35,791 nucleotides of DNA from Pseudomonadota bacterium (GTDB lineage Bacteria; Pseudomonadota; Alphaproteobacteria; Rhodobacterales; Rhodobacteraceae), in assembly GCA_021813365.1 (NCBI GenBank), contig JAKALB010000012.1, forward strand, positions 1 through 35,791, read 5' to 3'. Within the stretch, counting starts at the first letter, position 1. Each line of letters starts with the position of its first letter. The notes under the pieces were generated by a model that searched no databases, was not told the origin of the DNA, and was given only the letters and a program-made list of their open reading frames with translations. This document shows positions 8,069 to 14,897 of the stretch, in pieces. The translations under genes and the position numbers were made by a program.

Positions 8069-9268
8069 TCAAGGGCGGCGTGCGAGCCAGAGCACCGCCA
8101 GATTCGAGGCGAGCGACGAGCCCAGCATCATCAGGACCAGCGGAAGCTGGCTCGAGCCGGGGTGCAGCACCGCGCCCGCCAGTGCGGCCAGCGCCGCGCC
8201 GCCGCCGATGGCAATGGCCGAGGACAGGCCCGAAGCCGTGCCGGCGATTTCCGGTTTCACCGACAGGATCCCGGCGTTGGCATTGGGCAGGCAGAGGCCA
8301 TTGCCGATGCCTACGGTCATCAGCAGGCCGAAGAACACCGTCACATTCGACAGGCCCATCAGGGCCAGCACCAGCAGCAGGGTCAGGCCGACGGTCGTCA
8401 GCCCGGTGCCCGCGATCACCATGCGCATGATGCCCATCCGCGCCGAAAACCGACCCGACAGGAAGTTGCCGCCGGTATAGCCCAGGGCCATCAGCAGGAA
8501 AAACAGACCCAGTTGCGAGGCGGTGAGGCCGAAGACCTCGGCCCCCACAAAGGGTGCGCCGCCCAGAAAGGCATAATAGCAGCCCGAGGTGAAGGTGGCC
8601 GCCAGGCAATAGCCCCAGAACACGGGTGAAACCAGAAGCTGCGGATACAGGCGGAACTGGGCGGTCAGGCTGACCTGCCTGATGTCTGCCGTTTCGCCCT
8701 GATCGAAGTAGACCAGCGCCGAAACGGCCGCACCCAGCCCCAGCAGGCAGGCGAAATTGGCCTGCCAGCCATAGGCCTGATCCAGCAGGCCGCCCACGGC
8801 GGGGCCGATCATGGGCATCAGGCTCATGCCCATCGTCACATAGCCCAGCATCGAGGCGGCGCGGGCATCTTCGAACATGTCGCGCACGACGGCGCGGCCC
8901 AGCACCGTGCCGGCGGCGACCACGGCCTGTGCCATGCGACAGACCAGGGAGATGTCGGCACTGGGGGCGACCAGCGTGCCCAGGGTGGCGAGCAGGAACA
9001 GGGCCAGCGCCACCAGCATCACCCGGCGGCGGCCAAAGCGGTCCGACAGCGGCCCGATCAGAACCTGCAGCACCGCCGACAGCGCCAGATACAGCGCGAC
9101 CGACAGCTGCAGCGTGGCATAGGGCGCGTCGAAATACCGCGCCATTCCGGGCAGGGACGGCAGGAAGATGTTCATCGACAGGCTGGCCAGCCCCGCCATC
9201 ATGGTCAGCGTCACGATATGCGGCGGGGTGTGGCGGTCGAGAAACCGAGCCTGGGGCGAGACCGCCAC
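8069..9268 (-). CDS. Bcr/CflA-type MFS exporter
   Basis: A major-facilitator protein of about 399 aa with around 12 membrane spans. The MFS loop motif GPLSDRFGRRRV follows span 2, and the motif around RMAQAVVAAGTVLGRAVVRDMF is typical of Bcr/CflA (drug-resistance transporter 1) proteins, which export drugs, sulfonamides or small metabolites by proton antiport. I chose GTG at 9268 (VAVSPQARFLDRHTPP), two bases after the DUF486 stop. A start at 9334 would add a Ser/Pro-rich leader overlapping the upstream gene by 65 bp. It lies between DUF486 and pccR in the same direction, so the three may be co-transcribed. The substrate is unknown. Confidence 0.85.
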   Translation of the reverse strand: MAVSPQARFLDRHTPPHIVTLTMMAGLASLSMNIFLPSLPGMARYFDAPYATLQLSVALYLALSAVLQVLIGPLSDRFGRRRVMLVALALFLLATLGTLVAPSADISLVCRMAQAVVAAGTVLGRAVVRDMFEDARAASMLGYVTMGMSLMPMIGPAVGGLLDQAYGWQANFACLLGLGAAVSALVYFDQGETADIRQVSLTAQFRLYPQLLVSPVFWGYCLAATFTSGCYYAFLGGAPFVGAEVFGLTASQLGLFFLLMALGYTGGNFLSGRFSARMGIMRMVIAGTGLTTVGLTLLLVLALMGLSNVTVFFGLLMTVGIGNGLCLPNANAGILSVKPEIAGTASGLSSAIAIGGGAALAALAGAVLHPGSSQLPLVLMMLGSSLASNLAVLWLARRP

Positions 9269-9269
9269 G

Positions 9270-9635
9270 CTAGATGACCTTGTGGAAGATGAAGAAGGCG
9301 CCGATGGCAATGAAGGCAAAGCCGATGGCGACATTCCAGGTCAGCGGCTCCTTCAGGTAGACCACCGAAAAGACCGCAAAGATCGTCAGGGTGATGACCT
9401 CCTGAATGGTCTTCAACTGCGCGCCGTTCAGGACGGTGCTGCCGATCCGGTTGGCGGGCACCTGCAACAGGTATTCGAACAGCGCAATGCCCCAGCTGAC
9501 CAGGATGACCACCAGCAATGGCGCGGACTTGAACCTCAGATGCCCATACCAGGCGAAGGTCATGAACACATTCGAGGCGATCAGCAGGCCGATGGTGATG
9601 ACGGGCGCGGGAAGATTGGGCATGATGGCATCCAA
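9270..9635 (-). CDS. DUF486-family small membrane protein
   Basis: A 121-aa (117 aa from the second Met at 9623) integral membrane protein with about four spans. Its core, FAWYGHLRF...WGIALFEYLLQVPANRIG...LKTIQEVITLTIF, is characteristic of the DUF486 family, a relative of small DMT transporters. It may be a half-size transporter acting as a dimer, but no substrate is known. Neither start has a strong ribosome site. It is the first gene of a probable leftward unit (DUF486-MFS-pccR) and is divergent from pccB across a 167-bp control region, so the sites described there could act on both sides. Confidence 0.85.
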   Translation of the reverse strand: MDAIMPNLPAPVITIGLLIASNVFMTFAWYGHLRFKSAPLLVVILVSWGIALFEYLLQVPANRIGSTVLNGAQLKTIQEVITLTIFAVFSVVYLKEPLTWNVAIGFAFIAIGAFFIFHKVI

Positions 9636-9704
9636 CAGAACCGCGTCTTGTTAGCGCGGCGGCGGCGGAAGGGGAAGGAACCACATGAATTCGCAAGTTT
9701 TCAA

Positions 9705-9759
9705 TTTGCAGACGCATGTCTGCCAATATTTTGCAAATTTGCCTGTTTCTGCTTTGCAG
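9705..9759. promoter_or_regulatory. Cluster of TTTGCAAA-type half-sites in front of pccB
   Basis: One perfect TTTGCAAA (9730-9737) is followed at once by TTTGC (9738-9742). Near-matches lie on both sides: TTTGCAGA (9705), TCTGCCAA (9719) and TTTGCAGC (9753). The same octamer occurs in front of pccR, and the motif is the known type for PccR/ScfR regulators. The region lies between the divergent DUF486 gene and pccB and touches the presumed -35 area of pccB. The exact arrangement is not the published TTTGCAAA-X4-TTTGCAAA (quoted from memory). Binding by PccR is inferred. Confidence 0.75.
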
Positions 9760-9780
9760 CGCCGGGGCTGACGCTATGGT
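9752..9780 (+). promoter_or_regulatory. Possible pccB promoter
   Basis: TATGGT (9775-9780) is a four-of-six -10 match. A -35 region would fall at CTTTGC (9752-9757, 17-bp spacer), overlapping the last TTTGCAG half-site. Transcription would start near 9787, leaving a leader of about 16 bases that carries the GGAGAG ribosome site of pccB. The overlap with a presumed PccR site fits control at the promoter. The -35 match is poor, so this is tentative. Confidence 0.4.
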
Positions 9781-9802
9781 GCGCGCGAAGCGGAGAGCCG
9801 AA

Positions 9803-11332
9803 ATGGACATTCTGAACGAGCTTGAGACCCGTCGCGAACGCGCCCGCCAGGGCGGCGGGGCGCGCAGGATCGAAGCGCAGCACGCCAAGGGCAAGCTGAC
9901 CGCGCGCGAGCGGATCGAACTGTTCCTGGACGAGGGCAGTTTCGAGGAATTCGACATGTTCGTGGCCCACCGCTGTGTCGACTTCGGGATGGAGCAGGAC
10001 CGGCCGTCGGGCGATGGCGTCGTCACCGGCTGGGGCACGGTGAACGGCCGCCTGGTCTATGTGTTCAGCCAGGATTTCACGGTCTTTGGCGGGTCGCTGT
10101 CGGAAACCCATGCCCAGAAGATCTGCAAGATCATGGACATGGCGATCCAGAATGGCGCGCCGGTCGTGGGGATGAACGATTCGGGCGGGGCGCGCATCCA
10201 GGAAGGCGTGGCCTCTCTGGCAGGCTATGCCGAGGTGTTCCAGCGCAACATCCTGGCCAGCGGCGTGGTGCCGCAGATTTCCCTGATCATGGGGCCCTGT
10301 GCGGGCGGGGCGGTCTATTCCCCTGCGATGACCGACTTCATCTTCATGGTGAAGGACAGTTCCTACATGTTCGTCACCGGCCCCGATGTGGTGAAGACCG
10401 TGACGAACGAGGTCGTCACCGCCGAGGAGCTGGGCGGAGCCGGCACGCACACGCGCAAGAGTTCGGTCGCCGACGGCGCCTATGAGAACGACATCGAGAT
10501 CCTTGCCGAGGCGCGGCGGCTGATCGACTTCCTGCCGCTGAACAACCGCATGAAGCCGCCGGTGCGCCCGTTCTTCGATGATCCGGCCCGGCTGGAACCC
10601 TCGCTGGACACGCTGGTGCCCGACAATCCCAACCTGCCCTATGACATGAAGGAACTGATCCTGAAGATCGCCGACGAGGGCGATTTCTTCGAGATTCAGA
10701 AGGATTACGCCGGCAACATCATCACCGGCTTCATCCGGATCGAGGGGCAGTCGGTGGGCGTCGTCGCCAACCAGCCGATGGTTCTGGCCGGGTGCCTGGA
10801 CATCGACGCCAGCCGCAAGGCCGCGCGTTTCGTGCGGTTCTGCGACGCTTTCGAAATCCCGATCCTGACGCTGGTCGATGTGCCGGGCTTCCTGCCGGGG
10901 GTGGCGCAGGAACTGGGTGGGGTCATCAAGCACGGCGCGAAACTGTTGTTCGCCTATGGCGAGGCGACGGTGCCCAAGGTCACGGTCATCACCCGCAAGG
11001 CCTATGGCGGGGCCTATGACGTGATGAGCTCGAAGCATCTGCGCGGCGATTTCAACTATGCCTGGCCCACGGCGGAAATCGCGGTGATGGGGGCCAAGGG
11101 CGCGGTGGAAATCCTGTATCGCAGCGAACTGGGCGACCGCGACAGGATCGCCGCCCGGGTCAAGGATTACGAGACGCGCTTTGCCAACCCGTTCGTCGCC
11201 GCCGAACGCGGTTTCATCGACGAGGTGATCAGCCCGCATTCGACCCGCAAGCGCGTGGCCCGTGCCTTTGCAAGCCTGCGGACCAAGAACCAGACCAACC
11301 CGTGGAAGAAGCACGACAACATTCCACTGTGA
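9803..11332 (+). CDS. pccB: Propionyl-CoA carboxylase beta subunit (carboxyltransferase)
   Basis: Carboxyltransferase subunit (509 aa; about 510 is usual) that moves CO2 from carboxybiotin to propionyl-CoA, giving methylmalonyl-CoA. Visible blocks are the N-terminal [19 protein letters not shown], the acyl-CoA oxyanion region [38 protein letters not shown], the carboxybiotin-side block [21 protein letters not shown], and the C-terminal end [11 protein letters not shown]. The ATG at 9803 has a GGAGAG site; upstream in-frame codons cross the operator region and are rejected. Partners in the complex are PccA (12811-14814) and, downstream in the pathway, the mutase. Expected control is by PccR through the TTTGCAAA sites upstream. 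Confidence 0.97.
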   Translation: MDILNELETRRERARQGGGARRIEAQHAKGKLTARERIELFLDEGSFEEFDMFVAHRCVDFGMEQDRPSGDGVVTGWGTVNGRLVYVFSQDFTVFGGSLSETHAQKICKIMDMAIQNGAPVVGMNDSGGARIQEGVASLAGYAEVFQRNILASGVVPQISLIMGPCAGGAVYSPAMTDFIFMVKDSSYMFVTGPDVVKTVTNEVVTAEELGGAGTHTRKSSVADGAYENDIEILAEARRLIDFLPLNNRMKPPVRPFFDDPARLEPSLDTLVPDNPNLPYDMKELILKIADEGDFFEIQKDYAGNIITGFIRIEGQSVGVVANQPMVLAGCLDIDASRKAARFVRFCDAFEIPILTLVDVPGFLPGVAQELGGVIKHGAKLLFAYGEATVPKVTVITRKAYGGAYDVMSSKHLRGDFNYAWPTAEIAVMGAKGAVEILYRSELGDRDRIAARVKDYETRFANPFVAAERGFIDEVISPHSTRKRVARAFASLRTKNQTNPWKKHDNIPL

Positions 11333-11344
11333 TGGGGGCGGACA

Positions 11345-11743
11345 ATGGGACAGGTGGTTCAGGTCCAGGCAGAGGGTGGCTTGGTCGAGCCGGGCTCGGA
11401 CGATCCGATCCCGGTGCCTTCGGGGCAGAAGGTGACGCTGATGGACGTGATCTGGAACATCCCCGGAGCCGAGGGTCAGGCCGTCCGTTTCCGCTTTCTG
11501 GCGCCGGCGGTCAGCAAGGAAGGTGGCACGGTCTCGGGCGCGGCCGTGCAGGCCGACATGATGGCGCTCTGCCGCGACTATGCCCTGCGGCGGGTGAACG
11601 CGACCTCCGGGCCGAAACCGGCGCAGATCATCATCTCGCTGTCGGATCGCCCGGTGCCCTTTGGCGAAGCCCATCCCGAAGCCACCCAGTATTTCGAATC
11701 CTATGCCCTGGAAGACGGGGATTGCGTCTGGAGCCTGTTCTGA
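11345..11743 (+). CDS. Uncharacterised protein of the pcc locus (DUF6497-like)
   Basis: A 132-aa soluble protein, MGQVVQVQAEGGLVEPGSDD..., with the block MDVIWNIPGAEGQAVRFRFLAP. I associate it, from memory and without certainty, with the Rhodobacterales-type DUF6497 family, which is sometimes mislabelled acetolactate synthase; it has nothing of that enzyme. No signal peptide, membrane span or catalytic motif is evident. It starts 12 bp after pccB with a GGGGGCGG-type site, so it is very likely co-transcribed with the carboxylase. A link to propionyl-CoA metabolism rests on context only. Confidence 0.72.
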   Translation: MGQVVQVQAEGGLVEPGSDDPIPVPSGQKVTLMDVIWNIPGAEGQAVRFRFLAPAVSKEGGTVSGAAVQADMMALCRDYALRRVNATSGPKPAQIIISLSDRPVPFGEAHPEATQYFESYALEDGDCVWSLF

Positions 11744-11789
11744 TGCCTCCGCGCCCGATCGCCGCCCAGGTTCCTGCAAGGAGGCAGCC

Positions 11790-12191
11790 ATGCTGAAGCA
11801 TCGTGGTTTTCCGGGCCGGATGCCCGGCACCGACTTCCAGTTCACCATCCGCCGCGCCAATGTGAAGGAAGGCGCCGCCAGGATCTTCCGCCGCGAGCGG
11901 TTCAAGGACCGCAAGGCCATCGACCGTGCCGCCGACACCGCCTTCATGGCGGCGCTGTGGGCGCAGTTCGGCGAGGAACCCTTCGAGCGCGGCAACCTGG
12001 ACGCCGGACGCCTGTCCTGGCTGTTCGGGCGCGAGGTCGTGCCGGCCGAGGATCCGTTCGATCCGACCTCTTACGAGGCGTTGCTGAAGATCGACGTGAA
12101 GCGGGCCGCGGTATCCTTTCCAACGGTTTTCGCGCCAGAGGCGGAACCGGTGGATTTCGGCGACTGGGATGACGAGGACGACGGGGAATGA
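11790..12191 (+). CDS. Hypothetical protein with acidic tail, pcc locus
   Basis: A 133-aa protein I do not recognise. It begins MLKHRGFPGRMPGTDFQFTI, is basic in its first half (RRANVKEGAARIFRRERFKDRK) and ends in a strongly acidic tail (DFGDWDDEDDGE). There is no signal peptide or membrane span. The ATG at 11790 has a near-perfect AAGGAGG site, much stronger than its neighbours', which suggests high translation. It follows the DUF6497-like gene by 46 bp and precedes a terminator-like hairpin at 12359, so pccB and the two small genes form one likely transcript. A partner or assembly role for the carboxylase is possible but unproven. Confidence 0.8.
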   Translation: MLKHRGFPGRMPGTDFQFTIRRANVKEGAARIFRRERFKDRKAIDRAADTAFMAALWAQFGEEPFERGNLDAGRLSWLFGREVVPAEDPFDPTSYEALLKIDVKRAAVSFPTVFAPEAEPVDFGDWDDEDDGE

Positions 12192-12358
12192 GCCGATTTC
12201 CGCGCAGGCTCGTGTCTCTTGTGCAAGTTCTGGCTGAATGCCCGACGGGCCGCGAGACCGGCTTTGCACCTGCGGCCGGTTTGGCGCATGATCGTGCCAG
12301 GGCCTTGGATCCCCGGTCCATCGCCCGGTTCTGGCTTGACTGTTACCCTTCCCGACTT

Positions 12359-12396
12359 GGGCAGCGCGGGCTGCGAACCGCCCCGCTGCCCGTTTT
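12359..12396 (+). terminator. Likely terminator of the pccB transcript
   Basis: Arms GGGCAGCG (12359-12366) and CGCTGCCC (12384-12391) pair perfectly. Two more G-C pairs form inside after a C-C mismatch, and GTTTTC follows. The T-run is only four long, so termination may be partial. It stands 168 bp after the stop of the 133-aa gene. Confidence 0.6.
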
Positions 12397-12436
12397 CGCG
12401 CGTCGGCGAGCTGTCGCCAACCGGCCGAATTCGGCC

Positions 12437-12464
12437 TTCAACATTTCGAGATTTCCGCTAGACT
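12437..12464 (+). promoter_or_regulatory. Possible promoter of the small lipoprotein gene
   Basis: TTCAAC (12437-12442), a 16-base spacer and TAGACT (12459-12464; four of six to the -10 consensus) stand in the most AT-rich part of this gap. The expected start is near 12471, giving a leader of about 30 bases before the ATG at 12502. Support is from pattern and position only. Confidence 0.45.
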
Positions 12465-12501
12465 CGTGGCACATAACAACCCTGCACAGAGGCAGTCACA
12501 C

Positions 12502-12708
12502 ATGCGTAAATCCATTCTGGTTCTCTCTCTTGTCGGCATTACCGTTCTGGCCGGCTGCATGCGCAACGGCATCAATGCCAACTGCACGGCGCTTGGCATG
12601 GCCGGTGGCGCAGCCCTTGGCGCGGCCACGAACAACGATCTCGCGCAATCGGCCATCGCAGGCGGTATCCTGGGCGCTGTCGCGGGCGACACGGGCGCCT
12701 GCAACTGA
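12502..12708 (+). CDS. Small glycine-zipper lipoprotein
   Basis: A 68-aa precursor. A lipoprotein signal (MRKSILVLSLVGITVLAGC) has the lipobox LAGC with lipidated Cys19, leaving a mature chain of 50 residues rich in Gly and Ala (GMAGGAALGAAT, AGGILGAVAGDTGAC) like a glycine-zipper membrane-inserting segment. Cys31 and the near-terminal Cys could form a disulphide in the periplasm. The start at 12502 has a GAGG site. It has its own likely promoter, and a strong terminator follows 41 bp after the stop, so it looks like a single-gene unit set inside the pcc cluster. The function is unknown. Confidence 0.85.
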   Translation: MRKSILVLSLVGITVLAGCMRNGINANCTALGMAGGAALGAATNNDLAQSAIAGGILGAVAGDTGACN

Positions 12709-12749
12709 CCCGACCCGCCGCGCCAGTTGCGGCGCAGCGTCGATCCTTG

Positions 12750-12790
12750 GGACCATCGGGGCACCGGCCCCGGTGGTCCTTTTCCTTTCT
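12750..12790 (+). terminator. Strong intrinsic terminator/attenuator just before pccA
   Basis: Thirteen-base arms at 12750-12762 (starting GGACCA) and 12767-12779 (ending TGGTCC) pair fully, with one G-U wobble, around an ACCG tetraloop. TTTTCCTTTCT follows. This is the strongest terminator in the window. It ends only 20 bases before the pccA start codon, leaving no room for an ordinary promoter after it. It may serve the lipoprotein gene and at the same time attenuate read-through into pccA. Confidence 0.85.
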
Positions 12791-12810
12791 CCGTCCTCAA
12801 GGCCCGCCTG

Positions 12811-14814
12811 ATGTTTGACAAGATCCTGATCGCCAACCGAGGTGAAATCGCCTGCCGGGTCATCAAGACCGCCCGCAAGATGGGCATCAAGACGGTGGCG
12901 GTCTATTCCGACGCCGACTGCAACGCGCTGCATGTGGCCATGGCGGACGAGGCGATCCACATCGGCCCATCGCCTGCCGCGCAAAGCTACATCGTGATCG
13001 ACAGGATCATGGCGGCTGTCCGCGACTCTGGCGCTCAGGCGGTGCATCCGGGTTACGGCTTCCTGTCGGAAAACCGCAACTTCGCAGCGGCCCTTGAGGC
13101 GGCCGGCGTGGTGTTCATCGGCCCGCCCAGCACCGCGATCGAGGCCATGGGCGACAAGATCACCTCGAAGAAGATCGCCCAGGATGCCGGCGTGTCGACG
13201 GTGCCGGGCCATATGGGCCTGATCGGGGATGCCGACCAGGCGGTGACGATTTCCCGCCGGATCGGCTATCCGGTGATGATCAAGGCCAGCGCCGGCGGTG
13301 GCGGCAAGGGCATGCGGATCGCCTGGACCGACGATGAGGTGCGCGAAGGCTTCCAGTCGTCCAGGAACGAGGCGGCTGCCAGCTTTGGCGACGACCGGAT
13401 TTTCATCGAGAAGTTCGTGACCCAGCCCCGCCACATCGAGATTCAGGTCCTGGCCGACAGGCATGGCAATTGCGTCTACCTGAATGAACGCGAATGCTCC
13501 ATCCAGCGGCGGAACCAGAAGGTGATCGAAGAGGCCCCCTCGCCCTTCCTGGATGCCGCAACGCGGCAGGCGATGGGCGAACAGGCCTGCGCGCTGGCGC
13601 GCGCCGTAGGCTATGTGAGCGCCGGCACGGTAGAGTTCATCGTCGATGGCAACCGGAACTTCTATTTTCTGGAAATGAACACCCGGTTGCAGGTAGAGCA
13701 TCCGGTCACCGAACTGATCACCGGCATCGATCTGGTGGAGCAGATGATCCGGGTCGCTGCCGGCCAGGCCTTGCCATTCCGGCAGGACTACATCCGCATC
13801 CATGGCTGGGCCATGGAAAGCCGGCTCTATGCCGAGGATCCCTATCGCAGGTTCCTGCCCTCGACCGGCCGGCTGACCCGTTACCGTCCGCCGGTGGAAG
13901 GCCAGACCGACCGCGGCGGCATCGTGCGCAACGACACCGGCGTGTTCGAGGGCGGCGAGATCAGCATGTTCTACGACCCGATGATCGCCAAGCTCTGCAC
14001 CTGGGGTCCGACCCGGGATGCGGCGATCGAGGAAATGCGCCTGGCGCTGGACACGTTCGAGGTGGAAGGCATCGGCCACAACCTGCCCTTCGTGGCGGCG
14101 GTGATGGACCATCCCCGCTTCGTCGCCGGCGACATCACGACCGCCTTCATCGCCGAGGAATATCCCGACGGCTTCAAGGGCGCCACCCTGCCCGAGGCCG
14201 AACTGCGCCGCGTGGCGGCGGCGGCGGCGGCGATGAACCGTGTCAGCGAAATCCGCATCAGCCGGATTTCCGGCACGATGGACAACCACAGCCGCAAGGT
14301 CGGCAACGACTGGGTGGTCAGCCTGGACGGCCATGCCTATGCGGTGACCGTCTCGGCCGACCCGACCGGCTCCACCGTCAGCTTCGCGGATGGCACGGCG
14401 ATGCGGGTGAAATCCGACTGGAAGCCCGGCCAGCCCCTCGCCCGGCTGAGCGTCGACGGTGCGCCCCTGGTCATCAAGGTGGACCATGTGCCAATGGGCT
14501 ACCGGATGCGGCTGCGCGGTGCGGACCTGCGCGTCTTTGTGCGCACGCCCCGGGCCGCGCAACTGGCCACGCTGATGCTCGAGAAGGCCCCGCCCGACAC
14601 GTCGAAATACCTGCTGTGCCCGATGCCGGGCCTGCTGGTGAGACTGGCCGTCAGCGAGGGCGACGAGGTGCAGGAGGGCCAGACCCTGGCCACCGTCGAG
14701 GCGATGAAGATGGAAAACAACCTCAAGGCCGAAAAGTCGGGTGTGGTCAGAAAGCTCTGCGCCGCCGCCGGGTCCAGCCTGAAGGTGGACGACGTGATCC
14801 TGGAATTCGAGTGA
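12811..14814 (+). CDS. pccA: Propionyl-CoA carboxylase alpha subunit (biotin carboxylase/BCCP)
   Basis: Biotin-containing subunit (667 aa) that carboxylates its own biotin with ATP and bicarbonate. In order: biotin carboxylase N-domain ([18 protein letters not shown]), ATP-grasp domain with the glycine-rich loop [12 protein letters not shown] (about 160-172) and [16 protein letters not shown] (about 288-303), biotin carboxylase C-domain, a PCC-type BT linker (about 460-570), and the C-terminal biotinyl domain with AMKM and the biotin-accepting Lys633. The ATG at 12811 is fixed by homology of the N-terminus; the ribosome site (AAGG) is modest and lies just after the terminator T-run. It works with PccB. 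How its mRNA is started is unclear (see the terminator). Confidence 0.97.
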   Translation: MFDKILIANRGEIACRVIKTARKMGIKTVAVYSDADCNALHVAMADEAIHIGPSPAAQSYIVIDRIMAAVRDSGAQAVHPGYGFLSENRNFAAALEAAGVVFIGPPSTAIEAMGDKITSKKIAQDAGVSTVPGHMGLIGDADQAVTISRRIGYPVMIKASAGGGGKGMRIAWTDDEVREGFQSSRNEAAASFGDDRIFIEKFVTQPRHIEIQVLADRHGNCVYLNERECSIQRRNQKVIEEAPSPFLDAATRQAMGEQACALARAVGYVSAGTVEFIVDGNRNFYFLEMNTRLQVEHPVTELITGIDLVEQMIRVAAGQALPFRQDYIRIHGWAMESRLYAEDPYRRFLPSTGRLTRYRPPVEGQTDRGGIVRNDTGVFEGGEISMFYDPMIAKLCTWGPTRDAAIEEMRLALDTFEVEGIGHNLPFVAAVMDHPRFVAGDITTAFIAEEYPDGFKGATLPEAELRRVAAAAAAMNRVSEIRISRISGTMDNHSRKVGNDWVVSLDGHAYAVTVSADPTGSTVSFADGTAMRVKSDWKPGQPLARLSVDGAPLVIKVDHVPMGYRMRLRGADLRVFVRTPRAAQLATLMLEKAPPDTSKYLLCPMPGLLVRLAVSEGDEVQEGQTLATVEAMKMENNLKAEKSGVVRKLCAAAGSSLKVDDVILEFE

Positions 14815-14834
14815 TCCCGCCCGCCTTTCATCTT

Positions 14835-14878
14835 GCCGCAAATATCCCACGGGGGTCCGGGGGTGTGAAACCCCCGGC
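14835..14878. repeat. REP-like hairpin between pccA and mutase gene
   Basis: GCCGCAAATATCCCACGGGG leads into CCGGGGG (14857-14863), a TGTGAAA loop and CCCCCGG (14871-14877). The layout, an AAATATCC(C) lead-in followed by a GGGGTCCGGGGG/CCCCCGG hairpin, resembles a short dispersed palindromic repeat I recall as common between genes in Rhodobacteraceae. There is no T-run. It may stabilise mRNA ends or only be a resident repeat. The hairpin is seen; its wider distribution is from memory. Confidence 0.65.
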
Positions 14879-14897
14879 CGCTGACGAAGGAACCGCC

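Larger units (their letters stand above)
12192..12501 (+). other. 310-bp intergenic region inside the pcc locus
   Basis: No convincing gene is seen on either strand, and no tRNA-like fold. It holds a terminator-like hairpin at 12359-12396, which probably ends the pccB transcript, and a possible promoter at 12437-12464 for the small lipoprotein gene. The remainder, 12192-12358, has no recognisable signal beyond a single TTTGCA half-site near 12263. Confidence 0.6.

Noticed and set aside
9701-11995. 764-codon minus-strand frame opposite pccB
   Set aside because: It is antisense to conserved pccB and covers the pccB promoter region; no family resemblance.
12192-12501. tRNA or small RNA gene in the largest gap
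   Set aside because: No cloverleaf or conserved RNA motif could be traced; only a terminator-like hairpin and a possible promoter are present.
13494-14897. A possible 468-residue N-terminal extension of the methylmalonyl-CoA mutase overlapping pccA
   Set aside because: It is the shifted frame of pccA. The mutase homology starts at the ATG at 14898, which has a good ribosome site.
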